Shown: one piece after another, positions 17,402 through 25,434 of the stretch
Numbering within the stretch: the first letter of the stretch is position 1
Layout of the letters: the number at the start of each line of letters is the position of its first letter
NCBI GenBank assembly: GCA_030835005.1
Contig: JAUQWT010000293.1
Location: 1 to 37,042, forward strand
DNA from: Ignavibacteria bacterium
GTDB lineage: Bacteria > Bacteroidota > Ignavibacteria > Tepidaquicellales > OLB5
Reading direction: 5' to 3'
DNA length: 37,042 bases
The notes under the pieces: model-generated
Databases searched by the model: none
Seen by the model: only the letters and a program-made list of their open reading frames with translations
Told to the model about the DNA's origin: nothing
Made by a program: the position numbers and the translations under genes

Positions 17402-17949
17402 TGCTTGAATTTTACTTTCGCGGGATTTTTAGAAACATAATCTTCCCAGCTGTTTGTTTTCTTCTTTACAGAACCGCTCATCATTTTGTAATGGTGGCAA
17501 ATCGCTACGGCAATAGCATCAGATATATCACTTTGCATTATTGTTTCCTGCTTAATTTTCAAAATGCTGCAAATCATGAATTTTACCTGATCCTTTGATG
17601 CAGCACCTCGTCCGGTAACTGACTTTTTGACTTCACGCGGAGAGTACTCAGTTGTCGGAATCTCCTTATTCACAGCTGCAAGAATTGAGACTCCCCTTGC
17701 ATGACCAAGTTTTAAAGTAGATTGAACATTCTTGCCGTAAAATGCAGTTTCTATTGCAAACTCATCCGGTTTAAAATTGTCAATTACATCTACAAGCGAA
17801 TCATAGATCTGTTTTAATCTGAGTGGGAGTGACTTTTGGGAAGGGATCTTTATTAATTCGCAATTAAGCAATTCAAGTTTTTCATTTACACCGCTTATTA
17901 CAGCAATTCCGGTAAAAAGTGTTCCGGGATCAACTCCAAGAATTATCAT
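17398..17949 (-). CDS. ruvC: Crossover junction endodeoxyribonuclease RuvC
   Basis: A 183-residue Holliday-junction resolvase with an RNase H-like fold. The four acidic catalytic residues are recognisable: Asp7 in GVDPGT, Glu67 in AIETAFYGKN, and Asp141 and Asp144 in SDISDAIAVAICHH. The GRGAASKDQV segment is also family-typical. The C-terminal tail, rich in Lys and Ser, runs some ten residues past the usual end. It overlaps ruvA by 4 bases and lies 40 bases after yebC, so yebC-ruvC-ruvA form one operon, an order seen widely in bacteria. Confidence 0.95.
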   Translation of the reverse strand: MIILGVDPGTLFTGIAVISGVNEKLELLNCELIKIPSQKSLPLRLKQIYDSLVDVIDNFKPDEFAIETAFYGKNVQSTLKLGHARGVSILAAVNKEIPTTEYSPREVKKSVTGRGAASKDQVKFMICSILKIKQETIMQSDISDAIAVAICHHYKMMSGSVKKKTNSWEDYVSKNPAKVKFKQ

Positions 17950-17989
17950 TTTATTTACTTTTTACATTCGCTAGAATTGAACAACTTGC

Positions 17990-18745
17990 TTAACTAAAAG
18001 CTTCCATAACTTTTTCATCAATATCGGCATTAGTATAGACATTCTGCACGTCATCATTATCTTCAATCACACTGATAAGTTTAAGTGTACCCTCAGCATC
18101 CTTATCTTCAACTTTTGTTGTGGTTTTTGCTACATATTGCAGCGAAGCAGACTCTATCTTTATACCTTTCAGGCCTGAGCTTTCTATTGTCCTTCTGACG
18201 GGTTCAAACTTCTCAAGAGATGCAACAACCTCGTAGTACTCGTTTTCATCGCTCATATCGTCTGCACCCGCCTCCAGAATAACATTCATCAGATCATCTT
18301 CGGTGTAATTGCCTTTTTGCACTGTAATAACTCCTTTTCGCTCAAAATTCCAGCTAACGGAACCGGACTCAGCAAGGTTTCCGCCGTGTTTGGTTAGTAA
18401 ATGCCTCAAATCAGCAACTGTTCTGTTCTTGTTATCAGTCAAAGATTCAATAATAAGTGCAACTCCTCCGGGGCCGTAACCTTCATATGTAATTTCCTCG
18501 TAGTTTACTCCCTCAAGTTCACCTGTACCTTTTTTAATGGCGCGTGTAATATTATCAGCCGGCATATTAACAGCCTTTGCGCTGGATACTGCAAGCCTTA
18601 GCCTTGGGTTTGAATCTGGATCTCCACCGCTTATTCTTGCGGCAACAGTGATCTCTTTTATGATTTTAGTGAATGCCTTGCCCCGGGCCGCATCAATTGC
18701 GCCCTTTTTCCTCTTTATTGTTGACCATTTGGAATGTCCAGACAT
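17990..18745 (-). CDS. yebC: YebC/PmpR (TACO1) family protein
   Basis: A 251-residue YebC-family protein with the invariant N-terminus MSGHSKWSTIKRKKGAIDA. It also has the middle signatures MPADNITRAIKKGTGE, YEGYGPGGVALIIE and LTDNKNRTVADLRH, and the family-specific SGSVSWNFERKGVI. Members have been described as DNA-binding transcriptional regulators and, more recently, as ribosome-associated factors that relieve stalling at proline-rich stretches. Which applies here cannot be told from sequence. Placement directly upstream of ruvC is common across bacteria. It starts 24 bases after recJ. Confidence 0.95.
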   Translation of the reverse strand: MSGHSKWSTIKRKKGAIDAARGKAFTKIIKEITVAARISGGDPDSNPRLRLAVSSAKAVNMPADNITRAIKKGTGELEGVNYEEITYEGYGPGGVALIIESLTDNKNRTVADLRHLLTKHGGNLAESGSVSWNFERKGVITVQKGNYTEDDLMNVILEAGADDMSDENEYYEVVASLEKFEPVRRTIESSGLKGIKIESASLQYVAKTTTKVEDKDAEGTLKLISVIEDNDDVQNVYTNADIDEKVMEAFS

Positions 18746-18769
18746 ATGATATAATAAAAATTAATTGTT

Positions 18770-20554
18770 TTAATTCAACTTAAGATCCCGAATTCGGAAT
18801 TGGGTTTTTGTATTTCCGTTCCAGTGATTCTCTTCAACCGAGTAAATGATATCCAATTTGTTTCCTGACTTCAGGATACGCCTGCTGTCGCTATCAAGAT
18901 CAGGCGGTTGATAGTAAACACAATCAAAAGCATAATTCTCGAATCTGCTTTCGATTGGATCAGACTTTCTGACTTTAAAAACTGTAGTTGAACCATTATA
19001 AGTTTTAGGCTCTCCGACTATCTGCAGATTCCTGGTCAGGAATATGGGTGTCATGTTCCCCGGTCCAAAGGGCTCAAAATGGCTAAGTATTTTGACAAAT
19101 CTCTGATTCACTTCAGTTACGTCAATTTCTGCATCAACTTTAATTTCGGGAACAAGAAGTTCATCGCCATTCTTAGTTTTACTGATAATACTTTTTGCAA
19201 TGCGATTGAATGTACTTCGGAATTCTTCTACTTTTTCAATTTCTATTTCAATGCCTGCAGCGTGATAGTGACCACCGAACTGAACCACTGCGCTGCACTC
19301 TTCCGAAGTCTGCTTAATAGCATCATAAATATTAAAATTATTAATACTTCTTGCAGAACCCTTTGCATAACCATTAAATGTAGTTAAGATTATAGAAGGG
19401 CGGTAATACTTTTCAACCATTCTTGAAGCTATGATGCCAAGTACTCCGGGATGCCAATCCGGATTATGAAGCACTATTGCAACATCATCAGCATTTTCGC
19501 CACCTATAGCAATATTTCTGGCGGATTCGTAAGAAGTCTGTGCCTGCAGATAAATCTCGCTATCAATTTTTTTCCTGTTTGTGTTTTCTTTCTCAAGTAC
19601 ACTCATTAACTCTTCAGCTTCTGAAGTTGTTTTACTTGTAAGAAATTTTACTGCCCTTGTAGCATCACCCAGCCTGCCTACTGCATTAATACGGGGACCA
19701 ATGGTAAATACTACATTAGAAGTCGTTACATGCTCCAGCTTCAAATTGGAATTCTTGAATATAGTGGCAAAACTAGGCCTGGGATTACTTAATATCTGTT
19801 TAAATCCAAAACTGATAAGAGTCCTGTTTTCGTCAATAACTGGCACCATATCAGCAGCTGTGGCAACAGCAACAAAATCAAGAAGGCTGTACCAGGAATC
19901 AAGATTAAGCTTACTGCACACTGCCTGTATCAGTTTAAATGCAACTCCGGTACCGCACAGGCTCTTAAACGGATACTGGCAGTCCTGCTGCAAGGCATCC
20001 AAAATTGCATAGGCATCAGGCAGTATCTCCGGCGGCTGGTGATGGTCACATATAATAAATTCTATGCCAAGATTTTTTGCATATTCAACTTTATCAACCG
20101 CAGTTATACCGCAATCTATGGCAACTATCAGTTTGATGCCCAGATTCTGAGCAACATCAATTCCTGTGTTTGATAGTCCATATCCGTCAGTAAACCTATC
20201 CGGGATAAAAACTTCATTAGGGACATTTAGTTCTCGTAAAAAAGTATGGAACATAGATACTCCTGAGGTTCCATCTACATCATAGTCACCAAATATGAGG
20301 ATTTTTTCCTTATTGTTTATTACATCAACAATTCTATCGGATGCTTTATCCATCCCTTTCATAAGGAATGGATCATAAAGATTCTTTAAATCATGGACAA
20401 AAAACTTTTTCGCATCAGTACGCAAGTGTATTCCCCTGTTAACCAAAATAGAGGCTAACGAAGGAGGTACATTTATCTCCTCAGAAAGATGTTTAACTTT
20501 CTCTTTATCTGATACGTATGATATGGTCCATTTCTTCTTAATTGCACTGGACAT
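18770..20554 (-). CDS. recJ: Single-stranded-DNA-specific 5'-3' exonuclease RecJ
   Basis: A 594-residue RecJ. The DHH domain carries the manganese ligands in FGDYDVDGTSG (Asp90, Asp92, Asp94), Asp148 in IDCGI and CDHH (Asp170-His172). DHHA1 is shown by VQFGGHYHAAG and the SARS motif (KGSARSINNFNIYDAI). A C-terminal OB-type domain follows (HFEPFGPGNMTPIFLT). RecJ degrades 5' single strands in RecF-pathway recombination and in base-excision and mismatch repair. It is the first gene of the recJ-yebC-ruvC-ruvA run, so the operon groups strand resection with junction processing. The ATG at 20554 is 24 bases downstream of the tRNA-Leu 3' end on the same strand. Confidence 0.95.
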   Translation of the reverse strand: MSSAIKKKWTISYVSDKEKVKHLSEEINVPPSLASILVNRGIHLRTDAKKFFVHDLKNLYDPFLMKGMDKASDRIVDVINNKEKILIFGDYDVDGTSGVSMFHTFLRELNVPNEVFIPDRFTDGYGLSNTGIDVAQNLGIKLIVAIDCGITAVDKVEYAKNLGIEFIICDHHQPPEILPDAYAILDALQQDCQYPFKSLCGTGVAFKLIQAVCSKLNLDSWYSLLDFVAVATAADMVPVIDENRTLISFGFKQILSNPRPSFATIFKNSNLKLEHVTTSNVVFTIGPRINAVGRLGDATRAVKFLTSKTTSEAEELMSVLEKENTNRKKIDSEIYLQAQTSYESARNIAIGGENADDVAIVLHNPDWHPGVLGIIASRMVEKYYRPSIILTTFNGYAKGSARSINNFNIYDAIKQTSEECSAVVQFGGHYHAAGIEIEIEKVEEFRSTFNRIAKSIISKTKNGDELLVPEIKVDAEIDVTEVNQRFVKILSHFEPFGPGNMTPIFLTRNLQIVGEPKTYNGSTTVFKVRKSDPIESRFENYAFDCVYYQPPDLDSDSRRILKSGNKLDIIYSVEENHWNGNTKTQFRIRDLKLN

Positions 20555-20578
20555 TCATTTTATTTTTATTTTCAATAG

Positions 20579-20662
20579 TGCCCGGAGCGAGACTCGAACT
20601 CGCACTCCGTAACCGGAACTGCGCCCTGAACACAGCGTGTATACCAATTTCACCATCCGGGC
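20579..20662 (-). tRNA. tRNA-Leu (anticodon CAG)
   Basis: The minus strand folds as a class II tRNA of 84 bases. The acceptor stem GCCCGGA/TCCGGGC is fully paired with discriminator A at 20579. The anticodon stem CTGTG/CGCAG encloses loop TTCAGGG with anticodon CAG. A long variable arm (TCCG/CGGA) and a T-arm GCGAG-TTCGAGT-CTCGC complete it. The CCA end is not encoded. It lies 24 bases upstream of recJ on the same strand and may be co-transcribed. Confidence 0.96.
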
Positions 20663-20806
20663 TGAAACATTTTCAAGTAGTTTACTGTGAAAACTAATTA
20701 ATTTAGTGATTTTTTAGAGAAATCTCAATTAATTAATTATTACTCAATATTACGTTTATGTTCTTAAATTAAGAGTTTTTGAGATAATACTTTGGTTACG
20801 GTCAAT

Positions 20807-20836
20807 AAAAAAAGCTGTCTCATATAATGAAACAGC
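20807..20836 (-). terminator. Rho-independent terminator after the TlpA-like gene
   Basis: On the minus strand GCTGTTTC pairs with GAGACAGC (8 bp, one G-T pair) around a 7-base loop and is followed by seven T residues. It sits 43 bases past the stop of the thioredoxin lipoprotein gene and ends the sigma/anti-sigma/TlpA unit. A second smaller hairpin, TGCCG/CGGCA, lies between them at 20854-20870. Confidence 0.85.
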
Positions 20837-20878
20837 CTATGAAAAACCCTGAATGCCGGTATTCTCGGCACTTTTTCC

Positions 20879-21484
20879 TTACAAATATTTATTTATTATG
20901 TTAATAAAATCTGCTTTACTTTTTGAACCTAAAATTGCCTCTACAACTTTTCCGTTCTTATCGATTATATAAGTTTGAGGCACAACATTCTGATTCTGTC
21001 CTGCAGCAGTCATGTATTTTGCAACAAGCTCACTTGGTTCGTACAAAATAGTATAAGATAACTTGTTGGTCTTAAGAAAATTATTCAGCACTTCCTGGTT
21101 ATCATCAATTGAAACACCAATCATTTTGAATTCCTTATCTTTCATTTCAGTTGAGATCTGAGAAAGATCAGGAAGCTCTTTGCGGCAAGGAGGGCACCAT
21201 GTTGCCCAGAAATTCAACAGTATTACCTTGCCTTTGTAATCAGATAACTTAATCTCTTTTCCATTCTCGTCCCAGCTGAAATCGACCATTTCATTCTTTT
21301 TCTCAGAATCGCTCACTTTCTTAACAACATAAGAAGAAGAAGCTGACTGGTTATTCTGCTGTGATGTCTGATTGTTCTGCTGAGTATTGTCTTTCGGTTT
21401 ATCCTTTATAGTTGTGTCCTGCGTCTTAGAACAATTTAATGATAACAAGGATACTGCAAACACTAAAGTAATTAATTTATACAT
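20879..21484 (-). CDS. TlpA/ResA-type thioredoxin-fold lipoprotein
   Basis: A 201-residue thiol-disulfide protein facing the periplasm. The N-terminal hydrophobic segment ends in LSLNC (Cys18), a lipobox with the unusual Asn at -1 often tolerated in this lineage. A Gln/Asn/Ser-rich linker (residues 25-51) follows. The AhpC-TSA/Redoxin domain has the active site WATWCPPC (Cys97 and Cys100), the cis-Pro segment VVPQTYIID and KGKVILLNFW. Family members reduce cytochrome c apoproteins or other envelope disulfides. It is the last gene of an operon with an ECF sigma factor and an anti-sigma-like protein (19-base gap), which hints that it acts on, or is controlled by, that pair. Confidence 0.9.
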   Translation of the reverse strand: MYKLITLVFAVSLLSLNCSKTQDTTIKDKPKDNTQQNNQTSQQNNQSASSSYVVKKVSDSEKKNEMVDFSWDENGKEIKLSDYKGKVILLNFWATWCPPCRKELPDLSQISTEMKDKEFKMIGVSIDDNQEVLNNFLKTNKLSYTILYEPSELVAKYMTAAGQNQNVVPQTYIIDKNGKVVEAILGSKSKADFINIINKYL

Positions 21485-21503
21485 TTAAATAGTAATTTAT
21501 GTA

Positions 21504-22409
21504 TTATTTATTGAACCTGGCAAAAGTTGTATACATTTCTGTCTTAGGCATAGTTGTCATAGATGCGCATACCACATCTTCTTTAAACCACAGAGTCAAA
21601 GTGCAGTTATTATCATCAACTTCATCACACATATAGAATTTTGCCTTAACAATTTCGTTCTGCACATCTTGCGGCAGATCAAGATTATTTTTCTGAACAG
21701 CAGTTACGGGTGTCTGGTAAATATAAAGTATATCATCGTGACCATTTGTATAGATAAGATGTGCAAGTTCCTGTCCGTTATACTCATTGCAGACAACACC
21801 GGTCAACTGGTAATCTTCTATCTGCGGAACGTAGGCGTCAAAATGTGACTTATCCATTACATACTTTTCTATCTCAGCAGCATTACTGGTTGAAAGCTGC
21901 GGTTTAACATCACCCGAAAGTATTTTGTGGAAACTATTAACTGCCTGAACCATAATGCTTTTTTCAGTTCCTGCAAGTATATACGGATTCTTTGCCTTCT
22001 TAGAACCGCTGAATACAAATAATCCGCCAATGACAAATATTGCTACTAATGCAAATGCATAACGCGGTATCCCGATAAACTTTTTAGAAACAGCATCTTT
22101 AAGTGTTTCCCAAAAAGACGGGTACTCAGTATGAACAATCTGATTATTCAGTTTTTCCTTCATGACCAGATTATCGATAGACGATATGATCCTGTTGTAA
22201 GTAGTTTGCGGAACATCAATTTCAGTTAATCTTGAACTTAATAAATTCTTTGTCAACAGCTCAGATTCATACTTGGCATTAAGCTTTGAATCGCTCTTAA
22301 GCATGCCTTCTATCTGACTTCTAAGTTCCTGATCCGAAATTTGGTTATCAATGTATGATGTGATTAACTCATCAATGTTAAAAGATGTAGTATTCAGACC
22401 CATAGGCAT
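21504..22409 (-). CDS. Membrane-anchored anti-sigma-factor-like protein with periplasmic cysteines
   Basis: A 301-residue protein between an ECF sigma factor and a TlpA lipoprotein. Residues 11-90 form a helical cytoplasmic domain of anti-sigma type (DELITSYIDNQISDQELRSQIEGML), without the His-x3-Cys-x2-Cys zinc motif; it has no cysteine at all. A single membrane helix spans 116-134. The periplasmic part (135-301) contains a beta-rich domain resembling the C-terminal domain of other anti-sigma proteins (QLTGVVCNEYNGQELAHLIY). All four cysteines of the protein (207, 261, 269, 281) are there. I infer an N-in/C-out anti-sigma factor. Recognition rests on gene order, topology and the N-terminal pattern; identity as an anti-sigma factor is likely but not certain. 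Confidence 0.75.
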   Translation of the reverse strand: MPMGLNTTSFNIDELITSYIDNQISDQELRSQIEGMLKSDSKLNAKYESELLTKNLLSSRLTEIDVPQTTYNRIISSIDNLVMKEKLNNQIVHTEYPSFWETLKDAVSKKFIGIPRYAFALVAIFVIGGLFVFSGSKKAKNPYILAGTEKSIMVQAVNSFHKILSGDVKPQLSTSNAAEIEKYVMDKSHFDAYVPQIEDYQLTGVVCNEYNGQELAHLIYTNGHDDILYIYQTPVTAVQKNNLDLPQDVQNEIVKAKFYMCDEVDDNNCTLTLWFKEDVVCASMTTMPKTEMYTTFARFNK

Positions 22410-22487
22410 AATATTTGATGGTTTTAAAAATGGTGGTTTCTCTCTTAATGTATCCGAAAGTAAAATTCAAAAAAAATGTAATCCAAG

Positions 22488-23183
22488 CTACACCTGTGAT
22501 TCAACACTATAACCTCTGGATTTTGCATAGTCCTGAAGCTTCCTCTGTAAAATTTTTCTTCCTCTATGCAGCCGGCTTCTAACAGTCCCGATCGGAACGT
22601 CAAGAAACTCCGCAATTTCTTCATAACTCAATCCTTCAAGATCGCATAAAATCACTACTGTTTTGTAATCATCTTGAAGCGAGTTTAACGCACCGGACAG
22701 TTCATCGTCCAAAAGGTTGCTGAAGACCTTTTGCTGCAGGTCATTTGAATCAACAACATCGTCCCTTATCGAATCGTAAAAGTTTTGGACATCTTCGTAA
22801 TCAACTTTTGAAGGCTCCTTCTTATTCTTGCGATACTTGTTGATGTAGCAATTCTTCATTATCCTGAACAGCCATGCCTTACAATTAGTTCCTCGCTCGA
22901 ACTTGTGAAAGAAGCGGAAAGCTCTCATGTAAGTATCCTGTACAAGATCATCTGCTTCAAGCTGATCGCCAGCCATCCTGTAGGCATAATTGTACAGGAT
23001 CTTCATGTGCGGAATTGCCTCTTTTTCAAAATCACGTTTCCTGGCATCAAGTTCGGCTGCGTTTAATTCACTTAAAGGATTATCTTCACTCTCTGTGAAA
23101 TCATCTGGCTCAGGCAGATCTACGGGCTCAATTAAATCTTTGTTTTTAATATTGTTATCTATTTTAGAGTTATCTTTTTTCAA
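22488..23183 (-). CDS. ECF (RpoE-like) RNA polymerase sigma factor
   Basis: A 231-residue group IV sigma factor. Region 2 spans about residues 54-120 (LYNYAYRMAGDQLEADDLVQ and KAWLFRIMKNCYINKYRK). Region 4 spans about 161-213, with the helix-turn-helix LSYEEIAEFLDVPIGTVRSRLHRG. The start is TTG at 23183, with an in-frame stop four codons upstream. The first ATG in frame is residue 60, inside region 2, so the TTG is needed. This leaves an extra 50-residue acidic N-terminal extension not usual in ECF factors. It is the first gene of the sigma/anti-sigma/TlpA unit and is separated from a divergent lipoprotein gene by 212 bases. Confidence 0.93.
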   Translation of the reverse strand: MKKDNSKIDNNIKNKDLIEPVDLPEPDDFTESEDNPLSELNAAELDARKRDFEKEAIPHMKILYNYAYRMAGDQLEADDLVQDTYMRAFRFFHKFERGTNCKAWLFRIMKNCYINKYRKNKKEPSKVDYEDVQNFYDSIRDDVVDSNDLQQKVFSNLLDDELSGALNSLQDDYKTVVILCDLEGLSYEEIAEFLDVPIGTVRSRLHRGRKILQRKLQDYAKSRGYSVESQV

Positions 23184-23395
23184 AAATTTGTGTTATGTTT
23201 AAGTTATTTAAATTAATGAAAATAATGCTCTAATTCAAGCTGTCATATAATTATAACTTACTGAAATTAGTTAGGACTTAATATGATAAAATTTTAGAAT
23301 AAATGGTGTAAATCTTTGTAAATTACCTATCAGCTGTTAGGTTGAAACAATTTAACGTTTTTTCGGTTTAATTCTTAATTAATCCAGCTCATCAA

Positions 23396-24328
23396 ATGAA
23401 TAATACCATTAAAATAGTCAGACTTTTCTTCCTTTGCCTTTTCGTACTATCAGGGTGCAGTTCAGCAACGGTAAATCATGCGCTAAAACTAAATGAATCT
23501 CCATCAAAACGCTTCAGCCTTGGGGTTAATGACTCAGCCATTGCAACTATTTCACAAATTGAATTCGAAAGTAGGATCGAGGAGTTGAAAAACTCTTTGA
23601 GCAATGACTTCAGTGTTGAACAGCATTCATATTTTATTATTGTAAGTAACCTTACTGCATCAGAAACTGAAAAAGTAACATCAGGTACTATTGATAAGGC
23701 AGTTGATTGCTTTTATAATAACTATTTTAATGCAAAACCAAGCGAACCTACAACCATTTTCCTGTTCAAGAACGATGAGACATACCGATATTGGGCAAAG
23801 AAACTTTATGACGATGATGACCTCTCACGTTATGGATATTATAAACCATTTGCGAAAACAATGCTTATGAATATCAATACAGGCACAGGAACATTAGTGC
23901 ATGAAATGACTCATGCACTTGTCAGGTACGATTTCCCTGATATCCCATCCTGGTTTAATGAAGGTCTCGGTTCCTTGTATGAAAGATGTTCGCTGAACAA
24001 TAAACAGATCCTGGGATATGTTAACTGGCGCTTGCCAGCTTTACAGGACGCAATCAATGATATGTCATACACTTCGCTTGATAAGCTTTTAAAAACAAAT
24101 TATGATGAATTCTATGGAAACAGAAGTGATGTAAATTACGCACAGGCAAGATACTTGTGCATGTATTTACAGGAAGCAGGTCTTCTTAAAGAATTTTATA
24201 AATTGTTTCGTGACACATATTACGATGACAATACAGGCAAATCTCAACTGGAAAAAATTACCGGCAAATCACTACCCGAACTTGAAATTCAATATTTAAC
24301 TTGGGTTTCAAGCCTCAAATACGAGTAA
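23396..24328 (+). CDS. Lipoprotein metallopeptidase-like protein (gluzincin, HExxH)
   Basis: A 310-residue lipoprotein: signal peptide with lipobox VLSGC, then a globular domain. The zinc motif HEMTH (His169, Glu170, His173) is followed 15 residues later by Glu189 in WFNEGLGSLYE, the classic MA-clan HExxH-x(n)-E layout of the peptidase MA-like group. The C-terminal part contains YAQARYLCMYLQEAG and FYKLFRDTYYDD, as in other proteins of this family (tetratricopeptide-free, DUF1570-like). All catalytic residues are intact, so it should be active in the envelope, but the substrate is unknown. It is divergent from the ECF sigma operon across 212 bases and could belong to that regulon. Confidence 0.82.
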   Translation: MNNTIKIVRLFFLCLFVLSGCSSATVNHALKLNESPSKRFSLGVNDSAIATISQIEFESRIEELKNSLSNDFSVEQHSYFIIVSNLTASETEKVTSGTIDKAVDCFYNNYFNAKPSEPTTIFLFKNDETYRYWAKKLYDDDDLSRYGYYKPFAKTMLMNINTGTGTLVHEMTHALVRYDFPDIPSWFNEGLGSLYERCSLNNKQILGYVNWRLPALQDAINDMSYTSLDKLLKTNYDEFYGNRSDVNYAQARYLCMYLQEAGLLKEFYKLFRDTYYDDNTGKSQLEKITGKSLPELEIQYLTWVSSLKYE

Positions 24329-24402
24329 TTGGTTATAAATCATAACTTGAATTCCCTCTTCTTTTTTAGGATATTTACCTTTTGAAACCATAGATATTTA
24401 TA

Positions 24403-25425
24403 TTGAACAAGATCAGGTTCGGATTAATTGGCTGCGGAAGGATCGCAGTCCGCCATGCTGAAATCATAAAAAAAACAGGAATACTTACTGCAGTTTGTGA
24501 CATTAAGCCGGAGCGAGCCCTTGAATTTTCGGAAAGATACGATTGCTCCCACTATCCTTCAATAAGTAATTTACTAGAAAAAGAGAAAGACATCGATGTA
24601 GTTTCCGTTTGCACCCCTAACTCACTTCATTCTGAACATACAATTGAATCACTTTCAATGGGGAAGCATGTACTATGCGAAAAACCAATGGCTATTAAAG
24701 TTTCTGACTGCAGAAAGATGATGGTAGAAGCAGATAAATCGGGAAAGCATTTATTTATCGTCAAACAGAACAGATTTAACCCGCCGGTAGTAGCATTAAA
24801 GGAAATAATTGATGACGGAAAACTTGGAAAAATACTGAACGTTGAACTAAACTGCTTCTGGAACAGGAATAACGAGTATTACAGACAGTCAGACTGGAAA
24901 GGTAAAAAAGAATTTGACGGCGGGACATTGTTTACACAATTCAGCCATTTCATTGATCTTCTTTTCTGGCTTATTGGAGATATCAGAAAGATAAGTGCAT
25001 TCGGCAAAAACTTTATACACAACGAATTGGTTGAATTTGAAGATACCGGAACTGCAATTGTTGAGTTTACAGGCGGCGCGCTTGGAACAATTAACTATAC
25101 TGTGAACAGCTATAAAAGCAATATGGAGGGTTCAATAACTGTATTCGGAGAAAAGGGAACCGTCAAGATAGGAGGCCAGTACCTGAATGTTTTAGAGTAT
25201 CAGTCAATTGATAACTTCAAGATATCTGGTCTTTCTGCTTCCAGGCCGGCAAATGATTATGGATTCTATCAAGGCTCTATGAGCAATCACGAAAAAGTAT
25301 ATGAAAATGTGATTGAAGTTCTTACAAAAGGTGGAACTATTGCTGCAAATGCATTTGAAGGAATGAAAACCGTAGAAATAATTGAGCGGATTTATGAAAG
25401 TATGGCTATGAATGAAGGAAATTGA
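24403..25425 (+). CDS. Gfo/Idh/MocA family oxidoreductase, WlbA/WbpB-like
   Basis: A 340-residue NAD(P)-dependent sugar dehydrogenase. The N-terminal Rossmann fold shows FGLIGCGRIAVRH, then VVSVCTPNSLHSEHT and the hallmark EKP (residues 93-95, catalytic-site Lys94). The C-terminal alpha/beta domain has the conserved DGGTLFTQFSHFIDLLFWL with the catalytic His. The details (KQNRFNPPVVALKEIIDDGKLG, WKGKKEFDGG, NYTVNSYKSNMEGS) resemble UDP-GlcNAc(A) 3-dehydrogenases of the WlbA/WbpB type, which prepare 3-amino sugars for surface glycans. The matching aminotransferase and acetyltransferase genes are not adjacent, so the substrate is uncertain. The start is TTG at 24403. Confidence 0.88.
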   Translation: MNKIRFGLIGCGRIAVRHAEIIKKTGILTAVCDIKPERALEFSERYDCSHYPSISNLLEKEKDIDVVSVCTPNSLHSEHTIESLSMGKHVLCEKPMAIKVSDCRKMMVEADKSGKHLFIVKQNRFNPPVVALKEIIDDGKLGKILNVELNCFWNRNNEYYRQSDWKGKKEFDGGTLFTQFSHFIDLLFWLIGDIRKISAFGKNFIHNELVEFEDTGTAIVEFTGGALGTINYTVNSYKSNMEGSITVFGEKGTVKIGGQYLNVLEYQSIDNFKISGLSASRPANDYGFYQGSMSNHEKVYENVIEVLTKGGTIAANAFEGMKTVEIIERIYESMAMNEGN

Positions 25426-25434
25426 TGGTTTTTT

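Noticed and set aside
20579..20662. tRNA-Leu as an integration site
   Set aside because: No integrase, direct repeat of the tRNA 3' end or foreign gene block is next to it; flanking genes are core functions.
20854..20870. Hairpin TGCCG/CGGCA with T-run on the plus strand beside the TlpA gene
   Set aside because: No plus-strand gene reads into it and on the minus strand it lacks a direct T-tract; the hairpin at 20807-20836 is the better terminator.
23315..23345. TTTG-N19-TAGGTTGA resembling the Bacteroidetes promoter consensus before the HExxH lipoprotein gene
   Set aside because: The -7 element is imperfect and the organism's group is uncertain, so it does not stand as a feature.
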